DNA of 11,295 nucleotides, taken from contig JBDLHX010000081.1 in assembly GCA_039715165.1 (NCBI GenBank), forward strand, positions 1-11,295, read 5' to 3'. Made by a program: the position numbers and the translations under genes. Below the pieces are notes generated by a model that was not told where the DNA came from, did no database searches, and worked only from the letters and a program-made list of their open reading frames with translations. Below are positions 1 to 6,836 of this stretch, one piece after another. Position 1 is the first letter of the stretch. Each line of letters opens with the position of its first letter. Source of the DNA: JAHEEL01 sp039715165. Its GTDB lineage: Bacteria > Actinomycetota > Acidimicrobiia > Spongiisociales > UBA5794.

Positions 1-161
1 GTCTCGAGGCCGTCGAACCGTGCACCCAAGTCTTTCACGTCTTCTCTTGTGGCCAGATCTGTTTCGCTGGGGAATTGGTTCATGAGAATCCCGGCGGGTT
101 CGGTTCCGAGCACCTCTTCAAGCCGAGCATACAGGATGTTGCGTTCGCGCAGACTGGACAT
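1..161 (-). CDS. Small hypothetical protein, N-terminal part only (cut by window edge)
   Basis: The ATG at 161-159 on the minus strand opens a frame that stays open to the window edge, giving 53 residues of an incomplete protein. A good ribosome binding site (AAAGGA, about 7 bases upstream) supports the start. The visible part is hydrophilic. It begins MSSLRERNILYARLEEVLGT, then has a helical stretch with an LMNQFP segment near residues 27-31, and then a charged, probably coiled-coil stretch (TREDVKDLGARFDGLE, 38-53). Short actinobacterial proteins of this build usually go on to a coiled coil and a C-terminal membrane helix; that part lies outside the window, so this is only a resemblance. 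The gene lies 97 bases downstream of the formiminotransferase-cyclodeaminase on the same strand. No function is assigned. Confidence 0.6.
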   Translation of the reverse strand, partial: MSSLRERNILYARLEEVLGTEPAGILMNQFPSETDLATREDVKDLGARFDGLE

Positions 162-206
162 GATCTATTCCTTTCTTCATGTCCTCCGCGATCAACATAT
201 CAACGG

Positions 207-228
207 GCTGTGACAGGAACGCCACAGC
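207..228. repeat. 6-bp inverted repeat; weak candidate terminator after ftcD
   Basis: GCTGTG (207-212) and CACAGC (223-228) are perfectly complementary around a 10-base loop. The hairpin lies about 30 bases beyond the ftcD stop codon and upstream of the small minus-strand gene. On the minus strand it is not followed by a clear T-run, so termination is uncertain. It could be chance or an operator for the small gene. Confidence 0.2.
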
Positions 229-255
229 AGACGACCGGCGTGAGTGCGCAGTACC

Positions 256-279
256 GATCTACTGATCTACTGATCTACT
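256..279. repeat. 8-bp tandem repeat, three exact copies, containing the ftcD stop codon
   Basis: GATCTACT on the plus strand (AGTAGATC on the minus strand) is repeated exactly three times. The third copy in the direction of ftcD translation holds its TAG stop codon (261-259). Because the unit is 8 bases long, the TAG in each copy (277-275, 269-267, 261-259) falls in a different reading frame, so the array stops translation in all three frames. The first two copies are read through in the ftcD frame and encode the protein's last few residues. Confidence 0.9.
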
Positions 280-1920
280 CAGAACCGCCTCGACAGCATC
301 CGCGACCTCCACACCGAGAGAGCGGGCTCTCGCCAGCGCCATGTCATGGCGCTCCACGATCTCCGAGACATCGCCTTCGAGGCCGGCGAGGTTGATCCGG
401 ACGTTGAGCGACGCACCTTCGGCCGCTGCGACGGCGCATGCCCCTGCAACCCCGGCATCGGTCACCGAGTTCGGGTTTCCCTCGCGAACGGCGACGAGCG
501 CCAGGTCGAGCGCCTCGACGCAGTGTTCGAGCACCTCGAGCGGCACGATCGTCGCGGCACGGTTCGCCTCGGCCATCGCTTGGTCTCTCACGGCTCGGTC
601 GTCGTCTGACTTGCGGGGGAGGCGAATCGCTGCGAGCACGCCATTGAAGGCATCGGTGTCGCGATCGACGGCGGCGAGGAACCAGGCCTTCAGATCCTGG
701 GCATCGCGCCCGGTCGACTCCATCTGTGGCCTTGTCTCTTCCATGCCGCGTTTCGAGAAGGTCAGCGACGCGACCATCGCTGAGAGTGCGGCCGAGAGCG
801 CCCCGGCGAGCGCCGCCACGGAGCCCCCGCCCGGTGCAGGGGAGTCCCCGGACAGCTCGTCGACGAAGCCCGTCACCGTCTTGGCGACGAGCCCGTCGGC
901 TGTTCCGCGGAAGCGGTATTCGATGATCTTGTCCGCAGGGTCGAAGGGGCCAAGCTCGTCGAGGCCGAGCGACATCACCGCCACCCGGATCCGCTCCAAT
1001 TCGGGGATCCCTCTCGTGCTGCCCTGGGCAGATAGGAAGTGGTCGCCGGCGGCGAGCATCGCTTCGAGCGGAACAAGCCCGACGATCTCCGACCCGGTGA
1101 CCCTCATGCCGCGAGTCGTCGCCTCCTCGCGGCAGGCCTCGAACACCTCATGCATCGGCGACACCGACGAATCGGTGAGATTGAGAGACACCTGTGCACG
1201 CTCGTACTCGTCGATGTACCAGCCGACGCCCTTGACCTCGGCGAACCGGCCGGGAGCGAAGACCGTCTTGCCGTGCTCGTTCTTGATGATCTTCCCGTTC
1301 TCGTCCCTCGTCGCCGTGCCCAAGGTCCGCACAGCCGACGCCACCTGGTGGGCGAGCCGGCGGTCCGTCGTGTTGAGATTCACGTTGTACGCGATGAGGA
1401 ACCGGCGCGCGCCGATCCCGGTCGCTCCCGTCGTCGCGTTGTAGGCGGGCCCGAAGTCGGGGGCGTCGTCGCGTGATGCCAGAGCCTCGTATTCGCCGCG
1501 GCGTGCGTCCGCGAGCGAACGGCGACCTTCGAGCCCGGCGTGCTCGTACAAGTAAACGGGGATGCCGAGCTCCGAGCCCACTCGCTCGCCAAGGCTGCGG
1601 GCGATCGCGACGCAATCCTCCATCGTGGCGCCCTCGACGGGAACGAATGGGCAGACATCGGTCGCGCCCATGCGAGGGTGCTCACCCGTGTGTTTCGTCA
1701 TGTCGATCAGCTCGCCCGCCTTGGCGATTGCTCGAAAGGCGGCCTCCTCGACCGCGGCCGGTGTCCCGACGAACGTGACGACCGTGCGGTTCGTCGCTGC
1801 CCCGGGATCGACATCGAGGAGCTCTGCCCCGTCCACGCTGGTGATCTCCGCCGTGATGGCGTCGATGACGGCCATATCCCGGCCTTCGGAGAAGTTGGGG
1901 ACGCATTCGATGAGCTTCAC
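259..1920 (-). CDS. ftcD: Bifunctional glutamate formiminotransferase / formiminotetrahydrofolate cyclodeaminase
   Basis: The protein has 553 residues, close to the roughly 541 of mammalian FTCD. It transfers the formimino group of N-formiminoglutamate, from histidine breakdown, to tetrahydrofolate. It then releases ammonia to give 5,10-methenyl-tetrahydrofolate, in the cytoplasm. The N-terminal formiminotransferase domain (about 1-325) opens with IECVPNFSEGR and carries HTGEHPRMGATDVCPFVP (77-94); His81 aligns with the catalytic histidine of the mammalian enzyme. It continues through PVYLYEHA and a GVGWYIDEY motif near 231-239. The C-terminal cyclodeaminase domain (about 345-545) starts at a PAPGGGSVAA motif (361-370) and includes an NVRINL motif near 506-511. 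The GTG at 1920 is chosen because homology begins there and AAGGAGG lies 4 bases upstream; the frame stays open upstream but shows no conserved sequence. A 20-residue charged insert near 204-224 is also seen in other bacterial members. The gene diverges from the oxidoreductase, and its stop lies in a tandem repeat. Identification is firm. Confidence 0.96.
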   Translation of the reverse strand: MKLIECVPNFSEGRDMAVIDAITAEITSVDGAELLDVDPGAATNRTVVTFVGTPAAVEEAAFRAIAKAGELIDMTKHTGEHPRMGATDVCPFVPVEGATMEDCVAIARSLGERVGSELGIPVYLYEHAGLEGRRSLADARRGEYEALASRDDAPDFGPAYNATTGATGIGARRFLIAYNVNLNTTDRRLAHQVASAVRTLGTATRDENGKIIKNEHGKTVFAPGRFAEVKGVGWYIDEYERAQVSLNLTDSSVSPMHEVFEACREEATTRGMRVTGSEIVGLVPLEAMLAAGDHFLSAQGSTRGIPELERIRVAVMSLGLDELGPFDPADKIIEYRFRGTADGLVAKTVTGFVDELSGDSPAPGGGSVAALAGALSAALSAMVASLTFSKRGMEETRPQMESTGRDAQDLKAWFLAAVDRDTDAFNGVLAAIRLPRKSDDDRAVRDQAMAEANRAATIVPLEVLEHCVEALDLALVAVREGNPNSVTDAGVAGACAVAAAEGASLNVRINLAGLEGDVSEIVERHDMALARARSLGVEVADAVEAVLSRSVDQ

Positions 1921-2071
1921 AAGACCTCCTTCGAGTCGCAGACGCGAGGCTACCCGGCCGGGCAGCAGCCGGGGCCGAACGACCTGGTTTCTACGCCGAG
2001 GCGTGTCGCTACTCTGGCCCGAAGGGGACACCTCCCCGCCTGTCATAACACCTGCCGGAAGGACCGATCCG
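1921..2071. promoter_or_regulatory. Divergent intergenic region between ftcD and the 2-oxoacid oxidoreductase
   Basis: These 151 bases separate two divergent starts and must hold both promoters. Each gene has a clear ribosome binding site here: AAGGAGG before the GTG of ftcD, and GGAAGGA (2057-2063) eight bases before the ATG of the oxidoreductase. A small perfect hairpin, GGGGA (2024-2028) and TCCCC (2033-2037) around CACC, lies about 35 bases upstream of the oxidoreductase start. It could be an operator or a leader structure. A TACTCT hexamer at 2010-2015 is a possible -10 box for the plus strand, but no good -35 partner was found, so no promoter is assigned. Confidence 0.4.
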
Positions 2072-5000
2072 ATGAACACGCCGAAGTACCCGGGCATTCG
2101 AGTCACGACGAACGGCAACCAACTCGTCTCGTACCACACCGAAGCCCGCATCACGCAGGGCGGCGTCTTCTATCCCATCACGCCCTCGACCGAGATGGGC
2201 GAGAACTACCAGCTCTCCTACGCGGAGGGCCAGCTCGACGTCTTCGGCAACACGAAGGTCGCCATCGAGGCGGAAGGCGAGCACGCCGCCCAAGGCGGGG
2301 CCATCACGCTGTCGCTGACCGGCAAGCGAGTCGTCAACTTCACGTCCGGCCAGGGCCTCGTCTACGGCGTGGAGCAGTACTACCACGCCCCCGGCAAGCT
2401 CTCGACGATGGTGGTTGAGGTCGCCGCCCGGGCCCTCACGAAGCACGCCCTCAATGTCCACTGCGGCCACGACGACATCTACGCCGCTCTCGACACAGGC
2501 TGGATGGTCCTCTACGGCAAGGATGCGCAGCAGGCAGCGGATCAGGCACTCATCATCCGACGCGTCGCAGAGCAGGCGCTCAACCCCGGCATCAACGCCC
2601 AGGACGGCTTCCTCACATCACACCTCGAACGCACCTTCTACCGGCACGAGTCCGGCCTCATGCGTGAGTTCCTCGGCGCACCGGACGACATCATCGAGAC
2701 GCCGACCGAGGCGCAGCGGGTGCTGTTCGGACCGACCCGCCGCCGCGTGCCGTCGATGATCGACCTCGCCAACCCGATCCTCCTGGGTCCCGTGCAGAAC
2801 CAGGAGCACTACATGAACGGCGTCATCGCACGCCGCAACAACTTCTCCGAGCACATCATCGGGTTCCTCGAAGAGGCGTATGCCGAGTTCGAGCGCCTGA
2901 CCGGCCGGTCCTACGGGCTCATCTCGCAGCACCGCACCGACGATGCCGAGATCGTGTTCGTGTCGCTCGGCTCCGCCGCCGAGAACGTCGAGGCCGCCGT
3001 CGACTACCTGCGTGAGAACGAGGGAGCGAAGGTCGGTTCGATTCACATGAACGTCCTTCGACCGTTCCCGGAGGCGGCCATCGTCGAAGCCCTCGCCGGC
3101 AAGCAGAAGGTCATCGTGCTCGAGCGGACCGACGATCCGCTCCCCGGCGACAACCCGCTCACGAGAGAGATCCGGGCGTCGCTCAACAAGGCCGTCGAGG
3201 TAGCACGCACCGGCCGCGGCGAGAAGGTGCCGCCGGTACAGCCCGACCAGGTGCCGACAATCCTCTCCGGAAGCTACGGCCTCGGCTCTCGCGACTTCCG
3301 CCCCGAGGGCGCCCTCGGCGCCTACGAGTTCGCCACCGGCAGCGTGAATCGCAAGGACGGCAAGGGCATCGCAGACGGCGAGCGGTACTTCACCGTGGGT
3401 ATCGACCACCCGTACGCCGTGATCTCAGATCGCACGCCGTCGCTCCTGCCCGATGGGGCGATCGCCGTTCGGTTCCACTCGATCGGCGGCTGGGGAATGA
3501 TCACGACGGGCAAGAACCTGTCCGAGGTCATCGGCGCCGTCGGCGATGACCTCATGCAGCGTGACCCGCAGCTCGACGAGTTCGGCCGACCGAAGGAGAT
3601 CATCCACGTCTCGGCCAATCCGAAGTACGGCTCGGAGAAGAAGGGCGCCCCGACGTCCTACTTCCTCGTGGCAGCGCCGGAGCGGATCCGAATCAACGCC
3701 GACCTCCACCACGTCGATGTCGTGCTCTGCTCCGATCCGAAGATCTTCACCCACGCCAACGCGCTCGAGGGCATCAACCCTGGCGGAACGTTCGTGTGGG
3801 AGTCCGACGAGGAACCGGAGCTCGTCTGGCAGCGCATCCCCGCCAAGTACCGCCGGGAGATCATCGACAAGGGCATCCGCATCTTCACGCTTCCCGGATT
3901 CGAGATCGCCCGCGCCGCGACGCCCCGCCCGGACCTGCAGCTCCGCATGCAGGGCAACGCCTTCCTCGGCGCGTTCTTCGGGGTGTCGGACTTCCTCGAC
4001 AAGTACGGCGTCACGACCGAGCGGTTCCGTGAGATCGTCCGCAACCAGTACGACAAGAAGTTCGGCCGCTTCGGCGAAGCCGTCGTCGAGTCGAACATGA
4101 CGGTCATGATGGACGGCCGGGCGCGGGTCAGCGAGGTGCCGTACGGCGACGTCGACGCCCCGGACCGCTCGTCGATGAGGGCGGAGTCGCTCGAAGCGTG
4201 TGACACCTGCGCCGTCGAGGTGCCCGAACCGGTGGCACCGGCCAACCAGGAGGTGCGGCTCCCGCTCGCGAGCGTCGGTGTGTTCAACGCAGAGTTCAAG
4301 GCGGGCCTCGGCTACCACCAGCCGTCCTCACCTCTGGCATCGGTGGGAATCGCGGCGGCCGGTACCGGCAAGGACGCATCGAAGTACGTCGCGCGGCGCG
4401 AGGTCCCGGTCTGGCTCGCAGACAAGTGCACCCAGTGCATGGACTGCATCGTCGCCTGCCCGGACACGGCGCTCCCGAACACCGCCCAGGACATCGGCAC
4501 CGTGCTGCGAACCGCTGCAAACGGCTACGTCAAGGACCCCGCCGCTCGGCTCACGCTGCTCGGCAAGCTCGACGATCTCGAGTCGACGGTTCGGACGAAG
4601 ATGATGGACGCCACCACGGCGAAGGAAGAGATCACGTTCCATGACGTCCTGGCCGACGAGGTCGCGGCTCTCGACGTCGACGAGGCCGCCCGGTCCGAGT
4701 TCATGGAGGTCTTCGATCGGGTGCCGCTCGCGTTCGCGAAGACGCCGTCGATCTTCCGGAGCCTCGAACGCAAGGAGGAAGGCGCCGGCGGGATCTTCGC
4801 CATCATGGTGTCGGACCGCTGCAAGGGTTGCGGCGAGTGCGTCACCGAGTGCGGCGAGCACGAGGCGATCGTCATGGTCCCCGAGACCGAACTCGTCAAC
4901 GCCGACCATCACTCGGGCACGAGCTTCCTCGACTTGCTGCCGGACACTTCAACGAAGTATCTCGGCCGCTTCAACCCGGACGACCCGAAGGCCTCGCACG

Positions 5001-6721
5001 CGGCTCAGTTGAAGAACCACCTGATGGTTCGCCACAACTACGAGGCGCTCGTGTCGGGCGACGGTGCCTGCGCCGGCTGCGGGGAGAAGAGCGTGCTGCG
5101 AGGCGTCGCTTCGGTCACCGAGGCGTACATGCGGCCGCTCTACCACGCACGTGCGGATCGCCTCGAGGAGAAGGCAGACCGCCTTGCGACGAAGGGAGCC
5201 GAGCTACTCGAGCTCATGAAGGCCGAGCAGCCCGACGGCTACGAACTGCTCAAGCGGTCCGTGGCACACACGATCCTCGGTCTCGGTGGCGATAGCAGCG
5301 CCGACACCGACGCCCGTCTCGCCGATCGGGGTGAGATCAGCGACGCCGAACTCGTTGAAGCACTCGTTGTGACGATGCGGACCGATGCGTTCAATCACCG
5401 CGATCTCCAGGCCATCGACGGCACGCTCCCGAATGGGATGTCGGTGATGGCGATGGGCGCCCACACCGGGTGCAACTCGGTCTACGGCTCGACTCCGCCG
5501 AACATCCCACATCCGTACCCGTGGATGAACTCGCTGTTCCAGGACGGCGTCACCGTCTCGTGGCTCATGGGCGAGGGCTTCATCCTCGACCATGCGAAGC
5601 GGTCGGTCGTTCCAGAGCGGCTCGCCGACCAGATCCTCGACGAGGGCGCGGCACCGATGACCGAGAAGTACTACTTCCGGCTGACGCACATGACCGACGC
5701 CTGGATGACCGAGCGCGAGATTCGGGAGCTTCCGAAGGCGTGGGCCGTCGGCGGCGACGGTGGCATGGGTGACATCGGATTCCAGAACGCTTCGAAGGTC
5801 GTTCTACAGAACCGGCCCAACGTGAAGGTGCTGCTGCTCGATACCCAGGTGTACTCGAACACCGGCGGCCAGAACTCCGACTCAACGCCGATGCCGGGCG
5901 GCGGCGACATGAACCAGTTCGGCATAGCGTCCGAGGGCAAGCTCACCGAGAAGAAGGGCGTCGCCGAGGCGTTCATCGGTGGCCACGGCTCGCCGTACGT
6001 CGCCCAGGTGTCGATGGCGAACGTCGCCCAGTTCTACAAGGCGATCCTCGAAGGACTCGACTACCGGGGAACAGCGTTCGTTCAGAGCTTCACGACGTGC
6101 CAGCCGGAGCACGGCGTCGCAGACGACGTGTCCACCGTGCAGGCGATCCGAGCCAGAGACTCGCGCAGCGTGCCCCAGTTCGTGTTCAACCCATCGCTCG
6201 GCGAAACGTATGCCGAGTCCGTGAGCCTTGCAGGGAATCCGAACCCGGATCGCGACTGGTACCAGTTGGTGTCGAAGAAGAGCGGGCGGAAGTACGCCTA
6301 CACGGTGGCGCACTACGCGACCACCGAGGCGCGGTTCCGTCGACACTTCAAGGCGGCCAAGGACACCGAGGGGACCGTTCCCCTCGAGCACGTCCTCAAC
6401 GTCGTGACACAGAACGATGTCAATCAGCGCAACGTCTTCGATCCCGAGCACCTCGCGTTCGTCCCCGACTTCGGAGTGACGATCGAGACCGAGGACGACG
6501 ACGGCAACGTTCGGACGGTCATCCTGTCGCGGATGATGGTCCTGTTCTGCGTCGAGCGGCGGCGCTCCTGGCGCATGCTCCAATCCAGGGCCGGGATCAC
6601 GAACGTCGACTACGAGGCGCAGAAGCGGGTGCGTGCAGAGATCGAGGCAGGGGAGTACGGCCCCGTCGAGGCTCGACGCGTCGCTGCCGAGAAGCTGGCT
6701 GAGGAAGCCGCCGCGGACTGA
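2072..6721 (+). CDS. nifJ: Large single-chain 2-oxoacid (pyruvate):ferredoxin/flavodoxin oxidoreductase
   Basis: This 1549-residue enzyme oxidatively decarboxylates a 2-oxoacid, most likely pyruvate, to acyl-CoA and CO2, passing electrons to ferredoxin or flavodoxin; the reverse carboxylation is possible. Domain order matches NifJ. The alpha-type pyrimidine-binding domain comes first (about 1-270; YPITPSTEM 34-42, likely cofactor glutamate 70), then the alpha C-terminal domain (about 290-400). Next are the gamma domain (about 440-640), a two-cluster ferredoxin domain (C786-x2-C789-x2-C792-x3-C796P and C917-x2-C920-x2-C923-x3-C927) and a beta-type thiamine diphosphate domain. The last has CAGC at 1000-1003, GC1134NSVYG, GGDGGMGDIG from 1227, QVYSNTGGQ from 1259 and C1343. 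All twelve cysteines for three [4Fe-4S] clusters are present. Classical NifJ is about 1170-1230 residues; this one has large insertions between the two ferredoxin motifs and between CAGC and C1134. The ATG has GGAAGGA eight bases upstream. The enzyme class is firm; the substrate is inferred. Confidence 0.93.
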   Translation: MNTPKYPGIRVTTNGNQLVSYHTEARITQGGVFYPITPSTEMGENYQLSYAEGQLDVFGNTKVAIEAEGEHAAQGGAITLSLTGKRVVNFTSGQGLVYGVEQYYHAPGKLSTMVVEVAARALTKHALNVHCGHDDIYAALDTGWMVLYGKDAQQAADQALIIRRVAEQALNPGINAQDGFLTSHLERTFYRHESGLMREFLGAPDDIIETPTEAQRVLFGPTRRRVPSMIDLANPILLGPVQNQEHYMNGVIARRNNFSEHIIGFLEEAYAEFERLTGRSYGLISQHRTDDAEIVFVSLGSAAENVEAAVDYLRENEGAKVGSIHMNVLRPFPEAAIVEALAGKQKVIVLERTDDPLPGDNPLTREIRASLNKAVEVARTGRGEKVPPVQPDQVPTILSGSYGLGSRDFRPEGALGAYEFATGSVNRKDGKGIADGERYFTVGIDHPYAVISDRTPSLLPDGAIAVRFHSIGGWGMITTGKNLSEVIGAVGDDLMQRDPQLDEFGRPKEIIHVSANPKYGSEKKGAPTSYFLVAAPERIRINADLHHVDVVLCSDPKIFTHANALEGINPGGTFVWESDEEPELVWQRIPAKYRREIIDKGIRIFTLPGFEIARAATPRPDLQLRMQGNAFLGAFFGVSDFLDKYGVTTERFREIVRNQYDKKFGRFGEAVVESNMTVMMDGRARVSEVPYGDVDAPDRSSMRAESLEACDTCAVEVPEPVAPANQEVRLPLASVGVFNAEFKAGLGYHQPSSPLASVGIAAAGTGKDASKYVARREVPVWLADKCTQCMDCIVACPDTALPNTAQDIGTVLRTAANGYVKDPAARLTLLGKLDDLESTVRTKMMDATTAKEEITFHDVLADEVAALDVDEAARSEFMEVFDRVPLAFAKTPSIFRSLERKEEGAGGIFAIMVSDRCKGCGECVTECGEHEAIVMVPETELVNADHHSGTSFLDLLPDTSTKYLGRFNPDDPKASHAAQLKNHLMVRHNYEALVSGDGACAGCGEKSVLRGVASVTEAYMRPLYHARADRLEEKADRLATKGAELLELMKAEQPDGYELLKRSVAHTILGLGGDSSADTDARLADRGEISDAELVEALVVTMRTDAFNHRDLQAIDGTLPNGMSVMAMGAHTGCNSVYGSTPPNIPHPYPWMNSLFQDGVTVSWLMGEGFILDHAKRSVVPERLADQILDEGAAPMTEKYYFRLTHMTDAWMTEREIRELPKAWAVGGDGGMGDIGFQNASKVVLQNRPNVKVLLLDTQVYSNTGGQNSDSTPMPGGGDMNQFGIASEGKLTEKKGVAEAFIGGHGSPYVAQVSMANVAQFYKAILEGLDYRGTAFVQSFTTCQPEHGVADDVSTVQAIRARDSRSVPQFVFNPSLGETYAESVSLAGNPNPDRDWYQLVSKKSGRKYAYTVAHYATTEARFRRHFKAAKDTEGTVPLEHVLNVVTQNDVNQRNVFDPEHLAFVPDFGVTIETEDDDGNVRTVILSRMMVLFCVERRRSWRMLQSRAGITNVDYEAQKRVRAEIEAGEYGPVEARRVAAEKLAEEAAAD

Positions 6722-6726
6722 CGGGG

Positions 6727-6757
6727 AACCGAACCCGGTTGCCGTGCGTTGAACCGG
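6727..6757 (+). terminator. Two mutually exclusive small hairpins after the oxidoreductase gene (weak)
   Basis: AACCG (6727-6731) can pair with CGGTT (6736-6740). Alternatively CCGGTT (6735-6740) can pair with AACCGG (6752-6757). The two stems share the same middle segment, so only one can form at a time. Neither is followed by a T-run, so this is a poor intrinsic terminator. It is listed because it is the only structure seen just after the stop codon. Confidence 0.22.
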
Positions 6758-6768
6758 CGAGGGCTGCG

Positions 6769-6796
6769 CTGACGGCGTGGTCCCATCGCGTAGGAT
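6769..6796 (+). promoter_or_regulatory. Candidate sigma-70-type promoter for the first LCP gene
   Basis: CTGACG (6769-6774) and TAGGAT (6791-6796) resemble -35 and -10 boxes with a 16-base spacer. Transcription would begin near 6803, leaving a short leader before the LCP start codon. The match is imperfect and was made by eye. Confidence 0.35.
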
Positions 6797-6836
6797 TGGC
6801 GTGGGGTAAGAACCAGTTCGAGTGACACGGGGGATC

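Noticed and set aside
341..1444. Long open frame on the plus strand across ftcD
   Set aside because: It is antisense to a gene with firm homology, its composition is Ser/Arg/Ala-rich with no domain, and such frames are expected opposite GC-rich codons.
1562..2071. Upstream extension of the oxidoreductase frame
   Set aside because: It is antisense to ftcD, is Ser/Arg/Thr-rich and has no conserved sequence. The ATG at 2072 has a ribosome binding site and begins the conserved domain.
1921..2154. Upstream extension of ftcD by 78 residues
   Set aside because: The frame is open, but the conserved protein begins at the GTG at 1920, which has a good ribosome binding site. The extension would overlap the start of the divergent oxidoreductase gene.
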